From contig JADWOT020001504.1 in the NCBI GenBank assembly GCA_036345935.2, positions 1-64,000 on the forward strand: a DNA stretch of 64,000 nucleotides, written 5' to 3'. Position 1 is the first letter of the stretch, and the number at the start of each line of letters is the position of its first letter. This stretch comes from Taenia hydatigena (Eukaryota > Platyhelminthes > Cestoda > Cyclophyllidea > Taeniidae). The position numbers were made by a program, and so were the translations under genes. Shown piece by piece: positions 13,696 through 27,087 of the stretch. A model generated the notes under the pieces. It did no database searches. It worked only from the letters and a program-made list of their open reading frames with translations, and had not been told where the DNA came from.

Positions 13696-16600
13696 GTGAG
13701 AAACAGTCATCCAAACTAGATATTGCTTCTTTCTTTCACGAGGCACATTAACACCTCTCTTCAGTACTGCCTTCATTTCTCTAGTTAAATCTCATTTTCT
13801 CATCAGTAGCCAGATTATACAAGTTAAAATGAATAAAAGGATGGAAATGGGATGGCTGGATAGAAGATGCTGCCCGACCAACACTGTTCCGTCATCCGTC
13901 AGCACAGATGACGAATCTGAAGTATTCGTGGCTTTACATATCAGTACACCAAGAGAGAATTCAGAGAACAAGTATACAAGAGCCGAGGCTGGACTAGTGA
14001 ATTAGAATAGCCACAACAAAGCCCATTTTGACCTGTCTTGCTTTTTCTAGAGAAATGACATCTCTGCTGGTTTTTTGTCCAAAATTATTGTTCCCTCTTT
14101 AATCAGGAGTAACTTATGCATGCTCTGATTTTAATTTGTCAATAGTTTATCTGATCAGTTAAATTAAATTGTGGAATACCAGTCATTGAGTTGCATTCTG
14201 TTTCTTTAATTCGTGGATTGTGCAAATGAGACTGCATTCAGAGCACGTGCTAAGAAATGTCTGCCATTTTAAAGGCAGTACCCACTTACCAATATGGACA
14301 CCTCAGCAAATAAGGACATCCGTTTGTGGCAATGCGAGGTCGCCGTTACCTCACTATCTAGACATGGAACTCGCCCTGAGTCAAGGTCTCACCTGCGTTA
14401 GCACTATTTGGTCTTTGTGCTATATTTACGCTTCAGCTCACAAACGCGCATTAAATTCAAAGGAACAATATGATGAAAAAGGAAGGCATACACTGCTAAA
14501 ATGAACCAGGACTGGGATACGAGAGCATATTTAGTAATGTTCCATACAGCGGCCGGTGTTGAATGGCATTGGTGAGCATGTCTCGCGTCATCACGATTGA
14601 ATTCTTCCCCATCATCCAGTGTGGAACTCGATCAGTGGAACGTGTTGCAGGGTCTATTGTGGTGCCATGCTTATTGTTTAGAGAAACAGGATTAACTTAA
14701 TTACAGGCATGGCATTAGGATGCATTTGGTTCCCTGCCTCTTCAATTTGGCCAGATATGTGGCACCATAGTGTGTGGTGATGAGGACCAAAGTAAACATT
14801 CGATTCCGGTGCTAAATCGACAGGAAAATGAGAAGTTGCCTTAAATTCTGCTACGCCTCATTGCGCTTGATGCAAGGCAGCGGCGAAAATATCGTTGAAG
14901 TGGGAAGTACAAGGTCAGAAGGAAAAACTACGTCAACTCTAAGCCATTGTCATGAGCAGGAGGAGAGGTCTGTCGCAAAAGAAAAGTAACGTCATCCTTA
15001 ATCCTACGCTAATGTCAGCGGCAAATTTATTTAGGGTGACGAAAAGGACATGTATGCAGAAGGCGTCGAATTGGAAGAAGGCTGAAAGGTTATTTCACCC
15101 GTGAATCACCATCTGTCCTTTCAAATGAGGATGAAAAGCCTCAATCAATATTGGCACATTTTAGTGCTTTGCAAATGCAGGCTCCCCTCTGGAACGCTTT
15201 AGTAAATATTATTTTATACTTTGGCATTTATCCATGCAAATAGCTCTAATTTAGTAACCATCTTACATGATGTCATCTATTGTAGTAAAAGTTCTGGTGC
15301 AGCAGTAAAAGAACGCAACTTTTACATGTTGACTAGAAACCCTAAAAGCACCACAAAGCGAACAAAAGAGGTGCATTTTAGGTAGTTTGCGTCTTTCTAA
15401 TATAGCTGACGAGAATTTCTTTCACTGTAAAGTGCGTGTACTTTGATGGACCGAAGTTGAGTGCCGATATCCGCATAAAATTATTACTGCATTTCTGGAA
15501 TTCGCACGAATAGTAGATTAACATTACTAAAGTTTCAAGCCCGCAATCACGCAAATACTTACATATGCACCTGCCAAACACGTGCTTAGGCACGACAACC
15601 CACTTTTCCATTGCACTTAAGTTTACTTTATGATATATTGCCTCTGTGTATCAAATGTTGAGTGCTGCCACTGAAAAATTAAAGGCTAAGCAACCTTTAT
15701 TAAACAAAAGTATACACGATTACAGTTTTTGGAACGAATTGGTAGGAATACAAGATCCATCATGGAGCATGATAGTAACTCCAAAACGGTCTGGCTTGTT
15801 CATCACAGATTACGTGTTCACGTGCTTAAATTCGTAAAAAAATCGTGACAATGACAGTCGCAGTTGAGGAAATGAACAACCATCCGAATAAATCAATTTT
15901 TCGCTGATCATCTAAGCTGGTAATTTGTTGCAAAGGCCCTAATAATTATGTATGCACAATTGGTATAATGCGCACACTCACCACATTTTTGGCAAGATAA
16001 ATTGCGACAGTTATTTACATTTTTATCGAAAATATGATGTGGTGCACTTAGTGACAATGGCGCATAGTTTATGCATCACTCTGAATTCGTCTAAACGAAG
16101 TTTGAGTAATGCTAGAACGACGCCGCACCGCCCAGAGGCTGGCGCTTAAATGGGTACCTGATTCATGCAGCAACTTAAGTCGGAATTCCGCCGACATGTT
16201 CTTACCTCTTGCATTCCCTAAATGTTGAACTCAGACCAGCGTTTGATTTCTCATTTAGCTAAGGAGACCTATTGCCAGAGGGCAAGCGATAGTTCAACAG
16301 TGACAACTAGTTATTTTTGCTCAATAAAAGCATTGTTTTAACACTATTTTAATAACGTTACAAGGGTATACAGCAAGCAAAATGCTGTGAAAATAATGCC
16401 TGTGTTTACGAATGGACTAGAAGGGAGTAGTAATGATAAGTTTTATGGCCATGGAACCAACAATTGCATTATAGTAATTTCGTCTGGCCCACGTCACAAA
16501 ATTAGCATAAACACGATGCACTCCAATGACACGGACTTGGGAGCGGTAGAATAAAATTTACATTGCTCGGCCATATGCTATGATGTTTGATCGAACCGAA

Positions 16601-19600
16601 TTCGTTTCCTCAAAAAGACGATTACAACTTCACTAAAGAGTGCCAAGGAATTAAATCTTAAATAGATGGATTACTCTGGAATTGTGAGAGCATTTACATC
16701 ACTAGTTTGGCCTTTCGTGACTATTTTCTCTCATATTGCCGAGAATTACGATGCAGAAAGCAGCCATCTTTAAACCGGCATAGCTGCTTTCGTTCATTGC
16801 CTTCAATTCACCAAACGAGCCCTCAGGGAATAAAGACCACAAGCACTTGCGCAACTCATAAGCATCTCTACGACATGGTTAGACCGATGGAAGGTACAGG
16901 TGATTATCCACTTCATTTTTCGCGCATGTATGGTGAATACTGTTTGGTGGTTCTAAAAATCAAACCAATCTTAGACTTCCCAGAATTCATACGAAATCTC
17001 AGTGGCATGGAAGATGAAGAATTGGCGCACAGATATGCAGAGGTCATGCCAGTTTCTAAAATGCAGCTAGCTGATAATTACCAATTAACTAATAATTACT
17101 GATTATTAAGGTCAAAATTTTGTGACTTTAGGGCGGCACGGATGTGTGTAGCCTACAGGCGGCGGCTGCCTTGACATGCACAGCTATGATTTCCAATGTG
17201 ATCGCTGCCTCTTAGTCGCCTGTCGCGATCGCAACCAAACACGACCCAATTCACTCTTTTGCAAAAAAGGGAAGACGATCCTGTGGTAAGCGTTCAAAGA
17301 GAGGGCAATGCGGTTTCTTTATTAAAGGGACAATTTTGAATCACATTGTCTGCAATTTATGGTTTTAATGGTCAAATAAATTACTACTAGCTAAAGATTT
17401 ATAAGGCCGGATTCCACCTAAAGCTGTCATGAAGTCTTAGCTTACATTAATAAGTTAATTCTTTTTTATTCCAAATGTATGATATAATTAGAAGAATGCT
17501 CAAATATATGCCATGACTTCGCTAAGTCAGTGTGTCAAATAGGCCAATGTCAGGTACGAAGACATCCATTCAAATCCCACTAACATACTTATCTGCTGAA
17601 GTATCAAAGTGCTTAAGCATTTTTGAATATTTTGTTCGCACCATTAGCAATAGTGGCCGCAAATCTTTCTGGATATGATTAAGTATGTGCACATTGAGTA
17701 CGTCTAACAACCACCCGAAAAATTTTGGCATATCAAGGATCAGAAAATGAAGGGAAAACATGCCCTCTCTCGCCCCATTTCCTTTTTTTTTTCATAACAG
17801 CAGTCAGAGCTAGTTTTGTAGTAGGAATGAAGTCTTATTGCAATCTTTAATGGCCATATAAGTTCTTGTGTAATAAACTGTAGCAAAACTGAATTGTTAG
17901 AGAGTCTTATGTTCTTACCCCACAAATCCTTCACCACCTCCTGGCGCTAGTTCCTAGCGCCCACACAAATATATGTGCAATAGACTAAAAGTATGCATCT
18001 AGAAATAGAGAAAGCTAGATCATTGCTTTAAAAGACAGGAGCTTTCCGGGCTCCGAGTGCGTTCTAGCTTATATCTAGTTAAATAAGAATGATAAATGGT
18101 TCCGGAGATTATCGTTCAGGGTCATATATGCCCTGAGCAGCTGCTCATTAGTTGCGGCAAAGTCAGCGTATATTTTTATGCGGCGTTCAAGACCATTTGA
18201 TCTCTTTCAGTTGGAGAGTTTGATAGATTGTAACTCCTTTCAAAACCACGACTTTCCTCATAAGTTATAATGCACTATTTCTATAAAGGCTTATAAACAT
18301 AGTATTTGGATCTGCTGAACTGTATATGACTAAACAGGAAGTTGTCTTGCGAAACGCATGCTAGACATTCCCATCAGTCCAATCCCATGTGCATGACTTT
18401 CAAGATGCCCTTCAGCACCAACGTTTAAGTATCCTGCATATTGTTCCAGAGTCGAATGCGTTGTGTCATTTCAATATTCGACTCATAACTCCTGATATTT
18501 TGTGGTGTACAATATGTCAATGATCCAGACACTCAAATGAGAGGCGGAAGGAATGGATTACCTTTTGGCCAGCATGTACTTTGTGAGCAACTCTTGCTAC
18601 CCATTAAACCTAGTAGTAGTTTATTTCTCAAAAAGAAAAGTGAAAAGCGTTTTAAAATAGAAGCTGATAAAGGCCATCCAGAGGTGTTACGCAAGTGCTG
18701 CAATTTCGAAAACGCCAAACGTGCACTACGCCCTAATCCAAATATTAAATGTATGTGGGCTCACTTGAGGTGGAGTTCGAAGCACTCTTAGTCTTTGCAT
18801 TTCAAGAGACCACTACGCCGAACCGTTGTTGATGGTAGCACAGGTGACCATGGGTGCCAAAGTAGAGCCTTGCAGTTTTGAAATACGCAATGACACAAAT
18901 TTCAGATGAGTTTATATGAAAGCGCTCGCGCTGATCAAGAACGTTAACTACAAATTCTCCCCTGTGGCTAGTATTATCCTGTCTCACAAAGGCAAAGTAT
19001 TTTGCAGTTCAAAGCCTGCTTACTTCTGTGTACCTTCCTTTTTGATGCCAAAACCACAGCAAAATATTTTGCAGATTGTATCAAAAGCTTTTATTTAGAC
19101 AATGATGCAGTTCCTGGCAAGTCGCCAAGCTTATCAATAAAAATCTTGCAACGCAAAGTCTCATAGACTTCAAAAATTTTTTCGTGTGACCTTGTTGCTC
19201 TGTGGCTGTGCTGAATTAATGTATGGTAAATGAGCATCAATACCGGCTTCATCGCATTGATTTTGGAAAATAGTCACTTTAGGAGGTATGCTGTGGCCGC
19301 AATCTTGCACCATCCAACGTGGCAGGGTATGAGCAGTTACAAGAAAAATTAATACAACGAGGTAAATACGATAGCAAAATATACACGGGTTAGTGTGGCG
19401 TACGTCAGCGTGACCCCTTGAATACCGACTAGCGTTATTCTCGTGCCTACCGTAGGCATTGCCTTTTTTAATCTCCAAGTGGAAGATACTGCCCACAGAA
19501 TTCCATTTCTTCCTTATGTTGTTTCTTAGGTTAACTTTCCTTCATGGTTAGCTGCATCTCTTCGGTTAGATGTCCTATCAAGCATTTGCATTCACTAATT

Positions 19601-22600
19601 GCAGCAGGTAGACTTTGCGTGTTAATCTAAATGTTGAAGGCAATGTCCAGAATGGATATGGCTCGTGCTTCTATCTACACACAGGCTTTTGTGTCCACCA
19701 TAAATTTTGCACTTCTTTAGCATGTATTTGGCTGCAGACGGCATAGACTTGATGTCCATCTCCACCTGTGAATTCTGGTTGTACACCAATTCACGGCTCT
19801 GAATGGGTCTCTACTCAATGCAGACAGCGAATTCACGCTGCTCCTTAAAACCAAACCAACAGTCTTTAGGTAAACTTTATAGGTAAAATTATTTAAACAT
19901 ATTCACCTCAAGCACCTATTCCTGAATATTTAAAGCGTAGATTTTGCACAAATACGGAGAAAGCAATCAAACCACAATTGGTCTAAATTCAAGCAACCCT
20001 TCCCTTTGCATTGTCATTGCTTGCCAACAAGCAGTAGCAGATGTTAGGCTTAATCCGTGCCTTACTTAAACTGGCGATTATCTACCTGCTTCCAAAAAAA
20101 GAGTTTAGGTTACATTAAATTAAATTACAATAAACTCTGCCCTTATAAATGCAAACAAAGGACGTGACTATCTCCAATGCTTACTAAATTTGTGCATGTC
20201 ATGAGGTGCAGTCACGAAATTCTCTGAACCGAGTTGGGTCCGACCCCTCTGACCTCAGAACAATAGTCCAAAAAATCACTGTAGGCATGACTATTACCTA
20301 ACTTGATGTAATACCGCGATGCCGGATAGAGAAACAGCTGTTCGTCAGGACCCACAATCATGTAAGACATGCTAGTGGTAAAAATTTGTCATGAGACATC
20401 CAGATGGGTTACATGCTAGAGTCTAACAACTACAGACTTCAAGGTCTATCTCATTGTGATCAGCAAAATAGCCTGGTTAAAATTAACTATTGGTTCGAAC
20501 GGTGGAGTTTTGGTTAGGATACAACACCAATCGTGCTGGAAAGTAGTTAAATTGTTTACTAGCCCACTGCACATTTTTCTAATCGCAACACTAATCTCCC
20601 TATCAGAAGGATTACCACAACTTAGTGCCGGTCTCCTCATTTGTAGTAAAAGTCGGGAAGCCCTTAGTCCATGCACTTAGGAAGAGCGCCACTTCCAAAT
20701 GCTGTTAATGTTGACACAGGCGGCCACCGAAAATTAAGTTTTGACGAAACTCTTAGTTACGAAGTATATAACGCCACCGGTCTTGGGTGAGAGTTTCTAT
20801 GAAATGAGTCGCGTCCTTTGAAATATTAACTGCATATTTCTCTAAGGCCAATATTATCCTGTTCCATTGAGACAAAACGATTCAATTCTAAAGATAGCTA
20901 GCCACAATTAATGGATCGTTGATTGAAATTATGGCCTCTCTTTTTGATGTTAGACGAACTGACACAAATTATGTTTCGGACCGCCACTATGTAGGCTGAG
21001 GCAAAATGCTGACGAAATTTTTATATCCTTCTAACCTAGCATTGATGGAGTTTGTGGTGTTTTAATTCATTTAACGACAATATAATGACAGCTCAGAGGT
21101 ATAACAGTTTCCAAATAATTCCGTCAAACTTTGTCACACTTCAAGTGGTTTGCACCATTTTTAGGCAGGTGAGTATCAAGGCGGATTTTGCTGCGTCGAT
21201 ATTAAAATAGACGTTTAATTTTAGACTGTAGGACTCTATCTTTATTCCCTTCCTAAAGCTTGCCTATTTCGCCTTCAAGAAAGTCACTTTCTCTTCCAAC
21301 TCAACTTGATATTTTATGATTAGTTATGGAAAGGCATTGCAAACGCGGTTTATCAAAATGAGTCTTAGAACGAAACCGATAAAGTATAAGTGGTTGCATA
21401 CCTGGTTGGCTTCTCGTATACCGAGTAGCATTCTACCCGTATCTTATCATAGGTGCTGTCTTTTTTCTCTCTTAAATATAGGCTGCTCCTACAAGAACTG
21501 CCACCTTTGCGCCGCGATGATTTGCATTTTATCATTTAAATGATCTGATGAAGCCCCCGCTTTTGCTAAACGCAGCTGAGATACATTATATGTTTACAAA
21601 CTTAAAAGCAGTAATAAGAATAGATATAATTTGTACTTCATTAAGCGTGCTGACACTAGTGTCCGTCATTTATTTCTGCATCTTTTGCGTAAATTGTATT
21701 TAAAGACAGCATTGTTCCATTGCAAATTCTAATTGAAACCCAAATGACAGCTTTAGATGCACCTCAACTTAGTGTAGACAGCGAGGTCATGCCTCCCTTG
21801 AAGATCTGACTAACAGTTTCAGGCTATATCTAATGCTTAAAATTGTTGGGCCATTTTACCTAGAACATGTAAGGCAGACTTAATTTTGACTTAAATACAT
21901 GAAAGCAACGAAACTGCAGCTAGTTCTTTTACTTTATCATTATTTACTGCAAAACAATAGCGGATGTCAAGCTTATTTCGTTTCTGACTTAAGTTGGCGA
22001 TTGTACACCTTAGCCTAAAGAAGCAAATCGACGTTTACTGACTCGACGCAAGCAGACGGATGAGCTTACAAGTTAGCTACCAGATAGAATCCTTAATGAA
22101 TAGTCTACAATTAACCGTAGCCCCTCAAAAACAGATGATGGTTGTCTCTTAGACATACCAAATCTAAGACCAAATACTTAGACTCAGCTATGAACGTTGC
22201 GAGGCTCAACTCTAACGCCTCTGAGACTTTACCGCCATTTAACCCTTAATCTCTACGGTCAAGATTGTTTTTCATCTTTATGTAATATTACTTTGTTAGA
22301 TTAAAGCACAGCAGTTCGGTAGAGCTCAAATTCAGCCCACCTCTGCTAACACTAAGTGCTTTCCATGGAATATCCTGACGAGTCTCTAGCTAGGGTTTCA
22401 CGTCTATGGACTGTCGATGTTAAGGATTTCATGCGAATTACCATCACTCATGGCAACGACATTGCATTCTTTGTAATAAAATAAACATCCTCAAACTTAC
22501 TCGACGGAGCGAGTGGTGGAGATTAGATTTGGATGCAGGATGGTTTGCCCCGGAAAAATGCTTGCATGGCTAAATGGCATTCCGATTTTGTTGCTAATTG

Positions 22601-24875
22601 TCACGCGGGCCTCCTGTTCAGGAAGGTCACTATGCATTCTGAATTAAACTTTATTAACGCTGGTTGAATGTGGAAACTGTACGGACCCATGTAATAGCTC
22701 CTTGAAACAAAAGTAGCCATGGTATAAATTTTCATCAATCCACTTTGAACCACTACTTTATGAAATTAATTCAACCCGGATGCATATCTTACAGGTCTAG
22801 TTTCCCCTTAAGACTTGAAGAGAAGGGCTTGTTTTGATGGCAAACTTCATGAGTACAGAAACAGGATAAGATGATTGCGAATGGGTGTAGCCTTAAAAGT
22901 AACTTTTATTACCCTGTCATTTCCGAGCGTGTTCGTCTGTGCTGTAATTAAACAGAGAATGTGACGCACACAGCCTTCCTCAGAATGCAAGGACGTTTAT
23001 CTTACTTGCCAGTGATAGCTCCTCTGTTCGGATGGAATGACATTTCAGTTCAATATGTCAAATTATGTGCTATTTATGACTTTACAGCATTTCATAACGA
23101 GTTCATTAAGGCCTAATCGCTTATGAGAGGTGGCGATCGCCCTTCATCAGATCTCAATTTAGCACTATTTGACCATCTACATGGATCCCATTCGGATGCG
23201 AGAGACGAGGTTGAGAAATGGAGGAGGAAGTATTGCATACATTTATCTAGTTTTCCACAGCGTGGTATGCCATTGTGATCATCGCGTCGTAGCTAGGATT
23301 TCTGTATAGTTGAGCGTGCGAATTGGATTACGGGTAAACTTATGATCACAGGCAAAATCTCGTCAAAGTATGCGCATTAAAATCAGTTAGCAACTGACTT
23401 TAACAAGTCTCACTAACTAGCTTTTTAAGGCTTTTCTTCAGTAGAGATAATTTGTGTGGAATTATGAGTCTAATTTCCATGGTTTATCCTCCTTAAGCAA
23501 AACGCTATTAAGCGTTGCCTAGTTCATCGTGTCAAAAAAGGAAAATCAATTCCGAATAAGTGCTTGCGCATGTCACAGAATAAATCCTGCTTTTTGAATT
23601 TTTCCAAATAAAGGATGTAGACTTATCTTTCGCTTATAACCGACACTTAAATGCGCTTGACTTGGGGCGAAAATGCTAATTACGATCTTTTATGCCAATC
23701 AATTACTCGAGCTACACCCATATACTTGTACCATAAATCGATTAAACAAATTTTTGAAGTAACTTGCATAACAGTTGTCATCACACAGATCCTATCAGGC
23801 GTATTTTGGTCTCGGCTCAAAGATGGCATCCTTACATCAAACCCAAAGTTATGTTAGATGCCATAAGCTGGATATGGAAATGCCGCAACTCCAAGTAATT
23901 TTACGCTTAACCTCCCTTGGATTACCTCAAATATAGAGTGTATGCACAAATGGATGTGCCTTTGCCTTTTGTACATGATAAATACCGAGATGCTTTTACA
24001 AAAATCGCGTGAAGGGAATTTCTAGTGTGGTTAAACCTCAAGAGTGTGTTCTCGTAATCTGCAGCGGAATTTCCTTGCAAAAATGAGGCGTATATTACCA
24101 ACAGTGATTACTCATCACCATGTTTGATTCTTTCCAAGCTTCCTTTTTATATTTTATGCCAATTTGATTCCTCAAATCAGCAAGAATTGCTAGAGATAAT
24201 GCATATTTGCACTTCACTGGTGGAAGCCGAATCAAAGATCCCACAAAAGGTCCGAACCATATTTATGTCCTGCTTATTCTTAGGTCAACCTCACGTGGAT
24301 GTGAATTTGTCCGCCCTAAGGGATAGAATAAGTGTCACATCAAATTCCATTCCGCTGATTTTGTTGGGTGACATTACCAAGTTTAGCAGCTGACTTAAGA
24401 GTTTTCCCCATCGTAGACCGCGTTTATGCGCCAAATCATCACAAAAGAGCATTCGATTACCCATTTATTGAGTAAAGCCACATAAAGCAAACACTAATAC
24501 TAGTAGTCTTTTTAGTTTATGACAAACGTGATAAAAAACACTAGTTTTGATGCTAACTAAGCCAATGTTATGTAGAAAGTTAACTTGCTCAACCATAACG
24601 TAAGTCACAAGGCGATGGCCCAAAAGTTGTGCAGACTCATCGGCTTGACCAATCAGATGCCTCATTCTCTCATTGATCACTCCCAACCAACAATGCACCA
24701 GAGCGGGAGTTTCGATTCATCCATTAGCGAATAAGCGCTTAGATTATGGACAACGGACGCACCAAAGAAATGTATAAAGATCGAAGCTTTGTAGTAGCAG
24801 CACTATTCATATCGAGATTTCGTGCTAGCGTGGTACGTAGCCCTGAATCGTTCATTGTACTGCATTCCTGCACAC
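13696..24875. other. Noncoding region, no gene recognised
   Basis: About 11 kb with no recognised gene. Open frames such as 16707-17102 (131 codons) and the minus frame 19170-19496 are of chance length and match no family I can name with confidence. No copy of RRM1 or RRM2 of a CELF protein was seen here by eye, but small exons could have been missed. Confidence 0.45.
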
Positions 24876-24948
24876 ATGAATCGTAAAGCGGAATCAGCAA
24901 GTTCTAACTCTAGTGTTGCATCTCAAGTTCAGGAGGACAGAGGTTCCA
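24876..24948 (+). CDS. Candidate 5' exon with ATG, unidentified
   Basis: An ATG at 24876 opens 24 codons of a polar, Ser-rich frame (start MNRKAESASSNSS) up to a GTGAGT donor at 24949, ending in phase 1. It lies 750 bp upstream of the supported exons of the CELF-like gene on the same strand and could be an alternative first exon. I could not join it in frame to the next candidate exon at 25527-25608, which weakens that idea. Its short length allows chance. Confidence 0.18.
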
Positions 24949-25526
24949 GTGAGTGCTTTAAATTTATAGTGTTCTTATCAAATGGCATCTTCTTAGGGTT
25001 ATAACCTTCATTATTCTATGAAATCACCCGGTTTCTGCGTGTGTCTGCCAAATTATTCCCTTTCTTGACACTTTGCAGCTTAATAACAAGAGAGCGGTAA
25101 GCAGAAATTCAAAGTTAAGTTGTTTGCTGCTGTATCTTAATGGGAAAATTTGCCGAATTCTATTGTTTCTGTGTCCTAAATCAGCTAAGTTATCCTCTTT
25201 ACTTGGTGATGTTTTGACGGTACTCTCAAGAGCGGAATGTGTCACCACCCCTGTTTATCCACCCCAGTTTGTTAGTAGTACACACGCAGCGAAGTGACAC
25301 ATTTGAAAATTAATGTCTTTTTTTGATATTTAAATGCGCACTCCTAAATTAGCTCACTTAAGGCAATTTTAAGGCTGTGGCTGACTTTAGTGTTGAAAAG
25401 TCATGACAGACTTCGTCAGCTTGCTATGCAAGCTTAGGAGGCTGTGAAGTTAGAAAATACTATTCATATTTTCTTTTTTCCACTGACGTCACTTTTGCTT
25501 TGTTTCACAATTGCATTCAATTAAAG

Positions 25527-25608
25527 CAAAAATCGTTCCTCGGAAGAGTATTTTGGGCCAAGAGAACTCAACCCGTCGAATCTTGCAGATGGAATTTCCA
25601 CAGTAACC
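25527..25608 (+). CDS. Candidate upstream exon of the CELF-like gene
   Basis: The frame is open from an acceptor-like T-rich tract ending ATTAAAG (25526) to a strong GTAAGT donor at 25609. Read in phase 0 it encodes about 27 residues (start QKSFLGRVFWAKRT) and ends in phase 1. That is the phase required by the next exon at 25699, with a 90-nt intron like the others in this gene. The peptide does not resemble the end of RRM2 or any CELF linker I know, so support rests on splice geometry alone. The acceptor choice is uncertain because the frame stays open further upstream. Confidence 0.35.
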
Positions 25609-25698
25609 GTAAGTACCTGGAATTGAGCTGCAGTACAGCCGTGACCTATCCGTGTCTTGTCGTATTTAACAATGATGATTGCTTTTGATAGAACTCAG

Positions 25699-27087
25699 GT
25701 AATTTGTCGCCGAAAGCGGCTACTGGTGCACCTTACGAAAGAAACATGGAAGCAGCTGGATCGATGCCTCTACTCAGCGGCTACCCGTGCCCATTGAATC
25801 CAAGTTCGACTCCAGCTGTGATCTCTCTCGAAGGTCATAATATTGCACAGCTTACTACAAATTTCCAAGTAAATTGCCCCATGGCCGTTACTGCTCCACA
25901 CGGTAGTGACCTCGGCCATTGTCCTCCGACGCTACAATCCGTAAGCACATTCATTTAAGGATTAGCTAAGGAATTTATGCTTCTACGATATGCAGAAGGC
26001 CTTATTTAGTCACTGACGAATTAAATGCTTCCGGGGGTTGCATATGTAGGCAAAGGCTGAGATGAAAGGTCTGTTCTACCATTGCAGGGTCCCGCAGCAG
26101 TTGCACAGATTCTGCCAAGTGCGGCAATTTTGTCCCCAGTATGGCCGAATCCTGCAGCTGTTGCTATAACCAACAACGCTGGGTTAGCCATCAGCAACAG
26201 GATTACTGCGCTAGGAGCTAATTACGAGGCCGCAATAAATGATCCCTTGGTAGTGCAGTTCATTGAATCTACGGCGGCTCAACACAACTTACAGCAACTC
26301 ATGCTGGAGCAGCAACAACAAAATCTTGCCACCGAAGTACTTCATAATTACCAACGTTACGCGAGTTGGAATGTGCAGCTTACAATGCCAAGCACTTCCT
26401 ATAACAGCGCAGGTGAGTTGTCGTTTGCCATCCTTGTTGTGGAAGTTATGCCTTTCTAGCCATTCACCATCATGCATTACTTTTAGCTACTCACTCCCCT
26501 ATGTGCATCAACCCCCAGTTTGGATCTAACGGGTTTATGCTTCTCCTTTTATTTGCTCATTTTAAATTTCTTTCTAATGCATTGTCTTCTTCTGCCTTCA
26601 ACAGCAGTTGTAAATACCCCTCTTTACCAGCGACCCGTTGGATGGGAGTCAATGAAAAGGGGTCCAAAAGGCTCTAACTTATTTATTTACCATATCCCTC
26701 AGAAATGTAGTAAAAAGAATTTACACGATCTGTTTTCGCCATTTGGGCGCGTACTGAGCGTGAGGATATTTTTGGACAGAACGACAGGCCAAAGCAAAGG
26801 CTTTGGTAAGTACACATGTTTGATTAACTGCCCTTGAAATTGCCACGATGTCTGTTAACCGCGGTGTGTCCATTTTACAGGTTTTGTCAGCTACGATAAT
26901 ACAGTGAGTGCGCAGAACGCGATACGCGTAATGGATGGGTATGCTTTGGGAAGGAAAAGATTAAGAGTTCAGTTGAGGCGCCCCGAAGGTAGATCTTTTA
27001 TAAGTCACAGGTCTTAGCGACCGTTATAACTCTTGCTAGTGTAGTTTTAAATGCTCCTTTTCCTTTTTAGCAGACGATCACGAATAA
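25699..27087 (+). CDS. CELF/Bruno-like RNA-binding protein, 3' exons with RRM3
   Basis: Five exons join in one frame: 25699-25940, 26088-26412, 26605-26805, 26881-26988 and 27071-27087, with stop TAA at 27085. They encode about 296 C-terminal residues. Residues 1-188 are a low-complexity linker rich in Ala, Pro and Asn, with a Gln-rich patch near 146-160. Residues 212-291 form an RRM: RNP2 is LFIYHI (214-219) and RNP1 is KGFGFVSY (253-260), followed by AQNAI and [10 protein letters not shown]. The GP-x-GxNLFIYH-P entry and the FVSYDN..SAQ-AI core are typical of RRM3 in CELF (CUGBP/ETR-3-like, Bruno) proteins, which bind GU-rich RNA and control splicing, translation and mRNA decay. The tail after the RRM is ADDHE rather than the usual short basic end. 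Introns are 147, 192, 75 and 82 nt with GT-AG ends. RRM1 and RRM2, normally N-terminal, were not found, so the gene probably starts further upstream. The RRM exons are firm; the two linker exons rest on phase agreement and position. Confidence 0.88.
27068..27073 (+). promoter_or_regulatory. NAGNAG tandem splice acceptor
   Basis: The last intron of the CELF-like gene ends in TAGCAG after a pyrimidine tract. Using the first AG gives the C-terminus ADDHE; using the second removes one codon and gives DDHE. Both keep the same stop codon. Such tandem acceptors commonly yield mixed isoforms. Confidence 0.6.

Noticed and set aside
19170..19496. Minus-strand frame with a hydrophobic stretch followed by VQDCG..PPKVTIFQNQC, reminiscent of the start of an ML/NPC2 domain
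   Set aside because: Only one short pattern fits. There is no Met close to the hydrophobic segment, no good donor and no second half of the domain. Chance is more likely.
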